This document shows positions 13,951 to 22,110 of a stretch of 22,350 nt of DNA, one piece after another. The DNA lies in the NCBI GenBank assembly GCA_024635735.1, contig JAGXII010000036.1, forward strand, positions 1-22,350, given 5' to 3'. Numbering within the stretch: position 1 is the first letter of the stretch; each line of letters opens with the position of its first letter. The notes beneath the pieces were generated by a model. That model was given only the letters and a program-made list of their open reading frames with translations, made no database searches and was not told where the DNA came from. Made by a program: the position numbers and the translations under genes. This DNA comes from Christiangramia sp. GTDB taxonomy: Bacteria > Bacteroidota > Bacteroidia > Flavobacteriales > Flavobacteriaceae.

Positions 13951-15717
13951 CTACCTGGTTTTCAACCATGCTTCACGGTTTTTGACCATTTCTTTCTTGG
14001 CATTTTCGTTAATGCTTATAGTGTATTCTGGATTTTTACCAGGTTTTAATTGCGTGGTATGTTCTTCATTAAATCTCGAATAAGTTACTTCAACGGTTTT
14101 TGAATTTCCAATAAACTCCTGAAGCTGATCCGGAGAATTTAATTCCTTTCCGTTGATCTTTTTAATAACATCACCTTTTTCAAGTCCTGCTTCATAAGCA
14201 GGTGAACCTTTGGTTGTATTTGTGGCAATATAAATAGCATCATCACCATCTCTTAAACTCGCCCCGAAGTAAGGATCATTATTTTTTTGCTCCAGGCTTA
14301 CACCTACACTCGCAAATAAATCTTTATAATCGGGCATTTCACTGTTATAGATGTATTTACTGAAAAAGCTATTGGCGAAATCCTTTCCTGCATATTCTTC
14401 TAAAGTATTCTCAATATCTTCAACCGAATAGGCAACTTCAGTTTTTCCGTATTTATTCCACATCATTTTCATGAAATCGTCCAGGTTCAGATCTTTTTCC
14501 CGAAGGGAAAGATCAAGTGCAAGGCCTAATATACTTCCGTAAGAATAATAGGAAATGAAAGTATTTTCCCGGTTTACTTCATCTACAGATGTTGCTGCAT
14601 CTACAAATGGAGCCTGGTAGCTCATTTCTATAGGATTGTAATATTGGTGTGCCGGAGAATTCCATACATAATTAAAGGTTCCTGCCAGCCCCGAAATATA
14701 TTCTTCCGGTGTGGTTATGTTGGCCCTTGCTCTTATCAGGCCGTCATAGTAACTTGTAAAGCCTTCAGCAAACCATAAAGATCCGCTCATATTTGTTGTG
14801 CTGAAATCAAACGGTTCCAATCCTTCCGGTCTTATCCTTTCAACATTCCAGCAATGGAAGAATTCGTGAGCTACCGTACCTATATTTCCTTTAATTCCAC
14901 CCTGGGATAATGATCTTGTACTGGTTAAAATTGTGCTGTTTCTATGTTCCATTCCGTCACCTGAGACGTTCAGGAGATAGCATGCAAGAAAAGTGTATTC
15001 CCCATAATCGTAATCTGGCAGCGTTCCGTAAACTGCCGCTTCCTGTTTTACAATTCTTTTTACCTGATCGAAATACTGGTCAAACTCTTCTTGAGTTCCT
15101 TTATGATGCAGTACAAAACGAATTTTTTGTCCGTCTAATTCAAAATCCTTTTCAGCATAATCAGTTATTTCAACCGGGCTATCCATGAAATAATATAAAT
15201 CTGGAGCCGAATATTTAGATTCTGATAATTTTTTAAGTTGAGTAGCAACCTTCCAGTTTAGATCTTTCCTTAGTGCAAAATTCACTTCTATAGGGCGATC
15301 TTTTAATTCTTCAGAATATATAAAAGTAGCCGGAATATTCAGGTGTGCATGTGTTTCATCGATTTGGGAGTAGGTACCATCGCCATGATTACCGAATAAA
15401 ATATACTCAATATTGATATCGCCATCGCTATTTTTGACTTTCCAGGAATAAGGATCGGGCCGGGTAACTTCCAATTCCTCGCCTTTATTATTGGTGGCTT
15501 TAAAGCCGTATACGTTTTTAGCGAATTCGTGAATGGCGTATCTGCCGGGAGAGGACCGGCTCATTCTCACAACAAGTTCACTTGACTTTACATGAGGAAA
15601 ATGTGCCTTTATAAATGCTTCGTGATGTTCGGCATTTTCAAATGAAACGTCATAGGTATTAGTTTGTGCGGTTAAAGTAAAACCGATAAATAGAAAAAGG
15701 ATAAAAAGATTTTTCAT
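13951..15717 (-). CDS. M61 family (glycyl aminopeptidase-type) metallopeptidase with PDZ domain
   Basis: A 588-residue exported zinc peptidase. The signal peptide is residues 1-18 (hydrophobic LFILFLFIGF, cut near LTAQ). The N-terminal beta-domain (about 20-200) is followed by the catalytic domain with GMEH (255-258), HEFFH (284-288, zinc ligands H284 and H288, catalytic E285), NVERIRPEGLEPFDF and WFAEGFTSYY (E318, the third ligand). A PDZ domain occupies about 480-560 (AGLEKGDVIKKINGKELNSPDQL). This is the M61 order known from Sphingomonas glycyl aminopeptidase. The probable role is periplasmic peptide trimming; the substrate is unknown. A one-mismatch -7 box (TACTTTAG on the minus strand, 15739-15746) lies just upstream, so it may have its own promoter or be read through from the regulator gene 52 bp upstream. 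Confidence 0.94.
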   Translation of the reverse strand: MKNLFILFLFIGFTLTAQTNTYDVSFENAEHHEAFIKAHFPHVKSSELVVRMSRSSPGRYAIHEFAKNVYGFKATNNKGEELEVTRPDPYSWKVKNSDGDINIEYILFGNHGDGTYSQIDETHAHLNIPATFIYSEELKDRPIEVNFALRKDLNWKVATQLKKLSESKYSAPDLYYFMDSPVEITDYAEKDFELDGQKIRFVLHHKGTQEEFDQYFDQVKRIVKQEAAVYGTLPDYDYGEYTFLACYLLNVSGDGMEHRNSTILTSTRSLSQGGIKGNIGTVAHEFFHCWNVERIRPEGLEPFDFSTTNMSGSLWFAEGFTSYYDGLIRARANITTPEEYISGLAGTFNYVWNSPAHQYYNPIEMSYQAPFVDAATSVDEVNRENTFISYYSYGSILGLALDLSLREKDLNLDDFMKMMWNKYGKTEVAYSVEDIENTLEEYAGKDFANSFFSKYIYNSEMPDYKDLFASVGVSLEQKNNDPYFGASLRDGDDAIYIATNTTKGSPAYEAGLEKGDVIKKINGKELNSPDQLQEFIGNSKTVEVTYSRFNEEHTTQLKPGKNPEYTISINENAKKEMVKNREAWLKTR

Positions 15718-15769
15718 ATTGATTTTTTGAAGTGAGTTCTAAAGTAAAAAAATGTGTTTAAATAATAGA

Positions 15770-15976
15770 CTAATCTTTGGTGTATTCCAGAATATCTCCG
15801 GGCTGGCAATCTAAAGCTTCGCAAATTGCCTCGAGGGTAGAAAAGCGTACCGCTTTTGCTTTACCGGTTTTCAGGATTGAAAGATTAGCAGTGGTGATCC
15901 CAATAATTTCAGCCAGCTCATTGCTTTTCATATTGCGCTCTTCCAGGATTCGGTCTAGGTTAATGAGTATTGGCAT
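15770..15976 (-). CDS. Small Xre/Cro-type HTH regulator (YozG-like)
   Basis: A 68-residue protein that is little more than one Cro/C1 helix-turn-helix: NLDRILEERNMKSNELAEIIGITTANLSILKTGKAKAVRFSTLEAICEALDCQPGDILEY, with the HTH core at about 17-38 and the DILEY end typical of the YozG-like family. It lacks any ligand or dimerisation extension. The ATG is 2 bp after the stop of the DUF2975 gene, so the pair is translationally coupled. A DUF2975 membrane protein next to a mini-HTH of this kind is a recurring pair (B. subtilis yoaS-yozG, from memory). It probably controls its own operon, and the palindrome at 16508-16537 is the obvious target. What it senses is not known. Confidence 0.9.
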   Translation of the reverse strand: MPILINLDRILEERNMKSNELAEIIGITTANLSILKTGKAKAVRFSTLEAICEALDCQPGDILEYTKD

Positions 15977-15978
15977 GG

Positions 15979-16500
15979 TTAAACGGTTAATTCATTTTCT
16001 TCTCTTAACTGTCTTGCGTTAGCAAAGATTCTGCTTAGATAAATAAAGAAAAGGCCGATGGCTATAACGAACCAAAAACTGCCAAATCCATTTTCAAAAT
16101 TTAACCTTATCCCTAAATGGTTTTTAAAAAGGGCTTCATATATGAACTCAAGTAAACCATTAACCAGGGTGACCACAATTATTAACTGGCCGGTAAGTTT
16201 GAGGCCGCTTATTTGATATTTTGTATATAACTTCCCGGTATTGAAATTTTTTATCAGGCTTCTAATTATATGTACCGCATAGATGAATAATGCCGAAACT
16301 AATAACTGAATAGCAAAGAAAATGATAGTCGCCGTTTTTGACTCGGCCATCGTAAAAGATTCGGAAATATAACCGGCGAAGAGCTTTAGTCTACCTCCAA
16401 ATAAAATATAGGTGAAGACCAACAAACCAATTATCCATTTTATTAGCAGAATGGCATACGAAATATCTACTATGGTCTTCAGGGAGGAAGGTGGTTTCAT
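15979..16500 (-). CDS. DUF2975 family membrane protein
   Basis: A 173-residue inner-membrane protein with four predicted transmembrane segments (about 13-36, 57-80, 102-122 and 141-158). The conserved parts of DUF2975 are present: the cytosolic loop NFNTGKLYTKYQISGLK (85-102) and the end FANARQLREENELTV. The family has no known biochemical function. It is the first gene of a leftward pair with the Xre regulator 2 bp downstream, and its start codon is 7 bp from a perfect 30-bp palindrome. The coupling suggests the membrane protein may modulate or be paired with the regulator, or simply share its control; both are inference. Confidence 0.85.
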   Translation of the reverse strand: MKPPSSLKTIVDISYAILLIKWIIGLLVFTYILFGGRLKLFAGYISESFTMAESKTATIIFFAIQLLVSALFIYAVHIIRSLIKNFNTGKLYTKYQISGLKLTGQLIIVVTLVNGLLEFIYEALFKNHLGIRLNFENGFGSFWFVIAIGLFFIYLSRIFANARQLREENELTV

Positions 16501-16507
16501 GTCTAAA

Positions 16508-16537
16508 TAATTATTGTTTATCGATAAACAATAATTA
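16508..16537. promoter_or_regulatory. Perfect 30-bp palindrome, candidate operator of the Xre regulator
   Basis: The half-site TAATTATTGTTTATC (16508-16522) is followed without a spacer by its exact complement (16523-16537), so the centre reads ATCGAT. It lies 7 bp upstream of the DUF2975 start codon and about 200 bp from mrpA. Symmetry with no loop fits a dimeric protein site better than an RNA hairpin, although the transcript could also fold, and no T-run follows. The neighbouring Xre protein is the likely binder, giving autoregulation. Binding is inferred; the palindrome is seen directly. Confidence 0.6.
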
Positions 16538-16709
16538 GCTAATTTTTATTTTATTTTTTTGATAGATAGTTTTGATTTATTAGTAGGAAATTAAGAATAT
16601 TTTTTAAAATTACCTTTAATTTTTTTTTGAGTACTGATAAGCTTTCAATAGCCTTTTTTTTATAACTATTTATGTGAATTTCTAGAAGGTTATCTTAAAT
16701 AATAACTAT

Positions 16710-16717
16710 TATATTTG
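16710..16717 (+). promoter_or_regulatory. -7 promoter box (TAnnTTTG) for the mrp operon
   Basis: TATATTTG matches TAnnTTTG exactly and ends 22 bp before the mrpA ATG, giving a leader of roughly 15 nt. A second full match (TAGTTTTG, 16567-16574) lies further upstream and could be an alternative start. The rest of the 239-bp gap 16501-16739 is very AT-rich, with T-runs of 8-9 but no stable hairpin; apart from the palindrome I see nothing else in it. Confidence 0.5.
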
Positions 16718-16739
16718 CCTAGAACGGATTTAACTAAGT

Positions 16740-19061
16740 ATGCTTACCGCAATTCTTACAGGTTTTTTATTTTCAGTCTTTCTCGTATTTGCGGGAAGGT
16801 TTTTTAAAGGTAAGCTCTCCATACTCGCTTCTTTAATACCTTTAGGGCTTTTTGTTTATTTCTTTCAGTTCGTCAATCGCATCGCCAATGGTGAGGTGAT
16901 AACCAGATCCTATGAATGGGTTCCATCATTTGGTGTAAACCTTGTGTTTAAGCTCGACGGGCTATCTCTTTTATTCACATTAATGATCACCGGGATTGGA
17001 TTCCTGGTTTTTGCATATACTTCTTCCTATTTAAAAGGACATAAATACCTGGATAGATTTTACGGTTATCTGGCTGCGTTTATGGGAGCCATGTTAGGGC
17101 TGGTGCTTTCAGATAATATGATTTCCCTTTTTACTTTTTGGGAACTCACCAGCATAAGCTCTTTCTTCCTGATTGGATTTAAGAATACAAGCAGACCTTC
17201 CAGAAAATCGGCCATGATGGCACTTGGGATTACTGGGATAGGAGGTCTTTTATTACTTGCCGCCAGTTTACTTTTTAATAATATTACAGGAACCTACAGC
17301 ATTTCAGAAATGCTCAGTATGAGTGAAGCCATTAAAGGAAATCAATATTACTGGCTGGGGGTTGTTCTTATTTTTGGAGCAGCATTTACCAAGTCTGCAC
17401 AGTTTCCATTCCATTTCTGGTTACCGGGAGCCATGAAAGCTCCGACACCGGTTTCTACTTATCTGCATTCTGCCACGATGGTAAAAGCAGGGATTTATCT
17501 CCTCATGCGTTTCACACCTGTACTTGGTGGAGAGGATATCTGGAATACAACCTTGATCATTGTAGGAGGTATCACGATGTTATACTCGGCGGTGCATACT
17601 GTTTTCCGAACCGACCTTAAAGGGATCCTGGCTTATTCAACAATTTCGGCACTTGGGATTCTGGTATTTTTAATTGGATTAGGGACAGAAGAAGCATATG
17701 TGGCGGCAGCGGTATTTATAATTGTTCACGCGTTATATAAAGCAACATTATTCCTGGTTACAGGAATTATAGATCATCAGGCTCATACCAGAGATGTAAC
17801 AAAACTGGCAGGTTTAAATAAGGTAATGCTGCCTGTTGGGATCGCGGCAATATTAGCGGCTATTTCCAGTGGAGGTATTCCCCCAAGTATTGGCTTTGTG
17901 GGGAAAGAGCTTATATACGATGCTACCTCTCATTCAGAACTTGTTGTAATTCTTCTTATTACTGCAATTGTTCTAACTAAAATATTTTTGCTTTACGCAG
18001 GTTTTGTTGCCGGAATAAAGCCATTCACAGGAAAATTACCCGAAGGTATTTCTGAAGCGAGAATGCCGAATTTTGTTATGTGGGCTCCTCCTTTATTGCT
18101 GGGTACACTTGGGATTTTATTCGGATTGATGCCTTTTCTGGTAGAAGGCCCAATCGTAAAACCACTGGTTGCTGCACTTGGTGAGAATCCTGAAGAAATA
18201 CATCTGAGACTCTGGCATGGGTTCAATATGGTTTTAGTTCTTAGTGCCATTACTATAGGAGTTGGGACCGCCCTTTATTTTATTCTGAAACCTTCATATA
18301 AGCTCGAATCTGCGATTGGAAAACTGGAATTTATTTCCCCAGAATCAATTTTAAAGAAATTTATGGCTGGTTTTAAATGGGCCTCGTCTTACTGGACGAG
18401 ATTTTTCCAGAATGGGTATCTGCGCAATTATGTCTCCATGATTATTCTTTTTACGGTACTTATGGTTGGTTATGTGATGCTGGGAAAGACCAGATTTGTT
18501 ATAGATTATAATAGCCTTACCAAACTAACTATTTCGGAGATTATTGTAGCCCTGGTACTTATTGCGGGGGTTTGCTATACTATTTTCACCCGTTCAAGGC
18601 TGGCTGCCGTAGTTGCTATGGGAGTTATAGGATGGTCCATATGTTTAATATTTGTATTTTACAGTGCTCCCGATCTTGCAATGACCCAGTTTTCTATCGA
18701 TACACTTACGGTGATCCTTTTTGTACTGGTATTGTATAAATTGCCGAAATACCTGAACCTTTCAGATGTTAAAATAAGAATCAGGGATGGTATTTTATCG
18801 GCGATTTTTGGAATAATCATAGCTGCTCTCGCACTTCAGGTTCTGGCAGAACCGGTAAATAATGAGATTGGAAATTATTATGCAGATAATGCTTATCTGG
18901 AAGCCCATGGTAAGAACGTGGTTAATGTAATTCTTGTAGATTTCAGAGGGGCTGATACAATGATAGAAATTTCAGTATTATCTATTGCTGCAATTGGAGT
19001 TTTTGGGCTTATGAAACTCAGGCTAAAAATGTCTGACAGAAATAGATATCAGGATAAGTAG
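16740..19061 (+). CDS. mrpA: Mrp-type Na+/H+ antiporter subunit A
   Basis: A 773-residue integral membrane protein, the largest subunit of the multisubunit Mrp (Mnh/Sha) antiporter, related to NuoL of complex I. The NuoL-like core shows FTFWELTSISSFFLIGF with E135, FGAAFTKSAQFPFHFWLPGA with K218, and APTPVSTYLHSATMVKAG with K249, the charged residues of the proton or ion path. The C-terminal third (about 585-773) contains the extra MrpA helices and an MbhE-like end (NVILVDFRGADTMIEISVLSIAAIGVFGLM). Length agrees with MrpA proteins of about 770-800 residues, so this is the group with a long MrpA and a separate MrpB. It is the first gene of the rightward operon; mrpB begins 8 bp downstream. It exports Na+ for H+ and serves salt and pH homeostasis, as expected in a marine bacterium. 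Confidence 0.96.
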   Translation: MLTAILTGFLFSVFLVFAGRFFKGKLSILASLIPLGLFVYFFQFVNRIANGEVITRSYEWVPSFGVNLVFKLDGLSLLFTLMITGIGFLVFAYTSSYLKGHKYLDRFYGYLAAFMGAMLGLVLSDNMISLFTFWELTSISSFFLIGFKNTSRPSRKSAMMALGITGIGGLLLLAASLLFNNITGTYSISEMLSMSEAIKGNQYYWLGVVLIFGAAFTKSAQFPFHFWLPGAMKAPTPVSTYLHSATMVKAGIYLLMRFTPVLGGEDIWNTTLIIVGGITMLYSAVHTVFRTDLKGILAYSTISALGILVFLIGLGTEEAYVAAAVFIIVHALYKATLFLVTGIIDHQAHTRDVTKLAGLNKVMLPVGIAAILAAISSGGIPPSIGFVGKELIYDATSHSELVVILLITAIVLTKIFLLYAGFVAGIKPFTGKLPEGISEARMPNFVMWAPPLLLGTLGILFGLMPFLVEGPIVKPLVAALGENPEEIHLRLWHGFNMVLVLSAITIGVGTALYFILKPSYKLESAIGKLEFISPESILKKFMAGFKWASSYWTRFFQNGYLRNYVSMIILFTVLMVGYVMLGKTRFVIDYNSLTKLTISEIIVALVLIAGVCYTIFTRSRLAAVVAMGVIGWSICLIFVFYSAPDLAMTQFSIDTLTVILFVLVLYKLPKYLNLSDVKIRIRDGILSAIFGIIIAALALQVLAEPVNNEIGNYYADNAYLEAHGKNVVNVILVDFRGADTMIEISVLSIAAIGVFGLMKLRLKMSDRNRYQDK

Positions 19062-19069
19062 AAATAATT

Positions 19070-19489
19070 ATGATGCGCACAACCATAATATTAAAAACGG
19101 CTTCAAATTACCTTTTACCGGTATTGCTGTTGTTTTCGATCTTTATTCTGCTTCGGGGGCATTATCTGCCCGGAGGTGGATTTGTTGGCGGACTTATAGC
19201 GTCAATTGCATTTATTTTGCATTCTTTTGCCAATGGGTTACATAAGACAAAGGAACTTCTTGTGTTGCATCCAGGTTATCTTATTCCTCTTGGACTTGCA
19301 ATTTCTTTTCTAAGTGGTTTGGCTCCCGTGGTGCTGTATGACCTGCCTTTTATGACCGGTTTGTGGTCACACGACTCGGTTGCGATCCTGGGACATATTG
19401 GATCTGCGTTATTTTTCGATATGGGAGTATACCTGGTAGTATACGGTGTGACCCTGACAATAATTTTCACAATTTCTGAATCAGCCTGA
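19070..19489 (+). CDS. mrpB: Mrp-type Na+/H+ antiporter subunit B
   Basis: A 139-residue membrane protein with about four transmembrane segments. It has the MnhB hallmark RGHYLPGGGFVGGL (29-42), in the position where most MrpB proteins read RGHNxPGGGFxGGL, and the later GHIGSALFFDMGVYLVVYG. Two ATG codons stand in tandem (19070 and 19073); either could serve. Gap to mrpA is 8 bp and to mrpC 3 bp, so it is fully within the operon. It is needed to form the MrpA-G complex; no separate catalytic role is known. Confidence 0.95.
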   Translation: MMRTTIILKTASNYLLPVLLLFSIFILLRGHYLPGGGFVGGLIASIAFILHSFANGLHKTKELLVLHPGYLIPLGLAISFLSGLAPVVLYDLPFMTGLWSHDSVAILGHIGSALFFDMGVYLVVYGVTLTIIFTISESA

Positions 19490-19492
19490 TAA

Positions 19493-19846
19493 ATGGAGAT
19501 CCTTTTAGCATTAATGATTGGAGTTTTATATGCCGGAGGCATTTATATGATGCTGCGGCGGAGTCTTGTGAAACTAATTATCGGAATTATTTTAATAGGG
19601 AATGGTGCAAACCTGCTGATCTTTCTTTTAGGAAGAATCACCAAGGGTTCTCCTCCAATTATTCCCGGTGATGCGAATGTGCTTACAGAAGCTTTTGCAG
19701 ATCCTGTTCCGCAGGCATTGATATTAACGGCTATTGTAATAAGTTTCGGACTTCAGTCTTTTGCCATTGTACTGGTTAAAAGAGCTCACACTGTAGTTAA
19801 AACTGATGACCTCGATGAAATGAACGCAACCGACGAAGATTCATGA
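19493..19846 (+). CDS. mrpC: Mrp-type Na+/H+ antiporter subunit C
   Basis: A 117-residue, three-helix membrane protein homologous to NuoK of complex I. Visible family marks are GNGANLLIFLLG (36-47) and DPVPQALILTAIVIS (70-84). After the third helix a short acidic tail (TDDLDEMNATDEDS) faces the cytoplasm. The stop overlaps the mrpD start by 4 bp (ATGA), a classic coupling signal. NuoK-like subunits carry helices that link the channel subunits A and D in the antiporter. Confidence 0.96.
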   Translation: MEILLALMIGVLYAGGIYMMLRRSLVKLIIGIILIGNGANLLIFLLGRITKGSPPIIPGDANVLTEAFADPVPQALILTAIVISFGLQSFAIVLVKRAHTVVKTDDLDEMNATDEDS

Positions 19847-21357
19847 CACAACAAATAATTATATATCCACTTTTTCTGCAGATCGCCATCAGTATTATAC
19901 TGATGTTTTCATGGAATAATATTCGTTTTCAAAAGATTTTTAGTGTTTTTGGAAGTTTTGTGAGTGTAGTTCTGGCCGGATGGGTGTTTTATTATATATG
20001 GACAACCGGAACGCAAACGGTTCAGGCAGCGAACTGGTCAGCCCCTTTTGGAATTACCTTTGTCGCCGATACTTTTGCCGCTACCCTTGTGGTACTTACT
20101 TCCCTTGCCGGACTGGCGGTTTCGATATTTTCAGCAGCGACTGTATTAAAAGACAGATTGAGATTCGGGTATTTTCCAATCTTTCATTTCCTGTTATTAG
20201 GATTAAACGGTGCTTTTCTTACTGGTGATATTTTTAACCTGTATGTGTGGTTTGAGATCATTATTATTAGTTCTTTCGTATTAATAACTATTGGTGGAGA
20301 AAAAGCACAACTTGAAGGAGCTGTAAAATACTTCACCTTAAATATTCTTGCGTCCATTATATTTCTAACAGCGATTGCTGTTTTATATGGATTAACAGGA
20401 AGTTTGAATATGGCAGACCTTGCCGGCAAAATAGCTGCGGTAGAAAACAGAGGCCTGGTAGAAATTACGGCCATTCTTTTCTTAATTGGTTTTGGTATAA
20501 AGGCCGGGGTTTTTCCACTGTATTTCTGGCTTCCCGCTTCATATCATACTCCTCCTTTTGCGGTTTCTTCGATCTTTGGGGGCTTGCTAACTAAAGTAGG
20601 GGTATATGCCTTGATCAGGGTTTTTACACTTATTTTCACTCACGACCCTTTTCTCAATGATATTCTTATTGTAGTCGCTATTTTTACGCTGGTTAGTGGG
20701 GGAATTGGTGCGCTTGTTCAAAATAATATCCGGAAAGTATTTTCATATCTTATTATTTGCCATATTGGGTATATGATTGCCGGTTTGGGTATGTTTACCG
20801 AGGTAGCGATCGCAGGAGTTATTTTTTATCTAATCCATGACATTGTGGTTAAAACTAATCTCTTTATGATTAGCGGTTTGATCTTCAGGCTTAGAGGGAG
20901 CAATAGTATGAGGGCTCTTGGCGGACTTTATGCTGAATGGCCAAAGATAAGTTTGTTGTTATTTATACCTTTGTTCTCATTAGTCGGAATACCTCCTTTA
21001 TCCGGATTCTGGCCTAAAATAAATCTTATTAAGGCTGGTTTTGCTGAAAGTAACTATGTGACGGTTGCCGCTATTATCTTTGCGAGTTTTATTACCCTGA
21101 TAATCATCGCAAAATTATGGGCTGAAGTATTCTGGAAAGAACCTCAGGAGTTAAAACTCAAGGAAAACTTTAAGTTCTTTTCAAAGTCCACTACCTTTAA
21201 AAAGACACAAATTGTGCTTCCAATTGCTCTTTTGAGTATCGTATCTTTGTATATTGGATTTGGAGCTGAACATATCCAGGAGCTTTCTGCAAGAATTGCC
21301 GATGAACTCGTAAATAATCAGGGATATATTGATACCGTATTACACGCAGCGAAATAA
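19843..21357 (+). CDS. mrpD: Mrp-type Na+/H+ antiporter subunit D
   Basis: A 504-residue NuoM/NuoN-like membrane protein with about 14 transmembrane helices, the second large ion-translocating subunit. Key residues are in place: E138 (FNLYVWFEIIIISSFVL), K220 (GIKAGVFPLYFWLPASYHTPP) and K251 (GLLTKVGVYALIR), with the discontinuous-helix motif SGFWPKINLIKAG further on. These correspond to MrpD E137 and K219 of alkaliphilic Bacillus by my recollection. The start overlaps mrpC (ATGA), and mrpE begins 7 bp later. Length matches the family (about 490-505). Confidence 0.96.
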   Translation: MTQQIIIYPLFLQIAISIILMFSWNNIRFQKIFSVFGSFVSVVLAGWVFYYIWTTGTQTVQAANWSAPFGITFVADTFAATLVVLTSLAGLAVSIFSAATVLKDRLRFGYFPIFHFLLLGLNGAFLTGDIFNLYVWFEIIIISSFVLITIGGEKAQLEGAVKYFTLNILASIIFLTAIAVLYGLTGSLNMADLAGKIAAVENRGLVEITAILFLIGFGIKAGVFPLYFWLPASYHTPPFAVSSIFGGLLTKVGVYALIRVFTLIFTHDPFLNDILIVVAIFTLVSGGIGALVQNNIRKVFSYLIICHIGYMIAGLGMFTEVAIAGVIFYLIHDIVVKTNLFMISGLIFRLRGSNSMRALGGLYAEWPKISLLLFIPLFSLVGIPPLSGFWPKINLIKAGFAESNYVTVAAIIFASFITLIIIAKLWAEVFWKEPQELKLKENFKFFSKSTTFKKTQIVLPIALLSIVSLYIGFGAEHIQELSARIADELVNNQGYIDTVLHAAK

Positions 21358-21364
21358 TTGAAAA

Positions 21365-21841
21365 ATGAAGAATAAGTTTCTTTCAAATATACTTTTGACT
21401 TTTGTTTGGGTAGCCCTTACAGGAGACTTCTCATTTGAAAACTATGTATTCGGATTTTTTCTAAACTTTCATATTTTATGGCTTATCACTTATGGAAGGA
21501 ATAGGTCCAAGTACTTTGTGATAGTTCCTAAGCTTATCCTGCTGCTGGTCACCTTTCTTTATGAACTTGTGAAGGCAAACTTCGAAGTGGCTTATGAAGT
21601 GATCACACCTGAGCTTAAAATGACTCCTGGTATTATAATGGTTCCACTTGATGTAAAGTCGGATATGGCGATCACTCTGCTGGCGAATATGATTTCCCTT
21701 ACTCCGGGTACGTTGAGTATTGATGTTTCCAACGACCGTGAGGTTCTTTTTGTACATGCCATGTATATTAAGGATAGGGATAAGTTTATACACAGCATAA
21801 AAAATGGTTTTGAACGTAGAATTCTGGAAATAATAAAATGA
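21365..21841 (+). CDS. mrpE: Mrp-type Na+/H+ antiporter subunit E
   Basis: A 158-residue MNHE-family protein: two N-terminal hydrophobic segments (about 5-45 and 50-68), then a cytosolic domain with the family signature ANMISLTPGTLSIDV (107-121) and a late HAMYI (131-135). MrpE has no complex I counterpart and is required for assembly of the antiporter. The stop overlaps the mrpF start (ATGA, 21838-21841). Length is normal. Confidence 0.95.
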   Translation: MKNKFLSNILLTFVWVALTGDFSFENYVFGFFLNFHILWLITYGRNRSKYFVIVPKLILLLVTFLYELVKANFEVAYEVITPELKMTPGIIMVPLDVKSDMAITLLANMISLTPGTLSIDVSNDREVLFVHAMYIKDRDKFIHSIKNGFERRILEIIK

Positions 21842-22110
21842 CGTTAATAGAATACTTATATTATGTTATTATGCCACTCCTGGTAATATCGGCGATTCTG
21901 ATATTCTGGAGATTGCTTAAGGGACCAAGTATAGCCGATAAGGTAATCGCACTTGACCTTTTAATAACTACGGGTATTGGAATTATTGGAATTTACAGTA
22001 TTATATATAATCACTCCACCTTACTGGATACCGCTCTTATTCTGGCATTAATCGCCTTTTTAAGTACGGTGGCCCTGTCTTATTATCTTGAAAAACGAAG
22101 AAGAAAATGA
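21838..22110 (+). CDS. mrpF: Mrp-type Na+/H+ antiporter subunit F
   Basis: A 90-residue, three-helix protein of the MrpF/PhaF family. The signature GPSIADKVIALDLL (29-42), with D34 and D40, is clear; the N-terminal helix and a third helix (about 62-82) flank it, and a basic tail (EKRRRK) ends the protein. It overlaps mrpE by 4 bp at the front and mrpG by 4 bp at the back. Confidence 0.95.
   Translation: MTLIEYLYYVIMPLLVISAILIFWRLLKGPSIADKVIALDLLITTGIGIIGIYSIIYNHSTLLDTALILALIAFLSTVALSYYLEKRRRK

Noticed and set aside
16620..16665. T-runs in the mrpA upstream region as terminators
   Set aside because: The flanking sequence gives no stem longer than about 3 pairs; the runs reflect low GC content.
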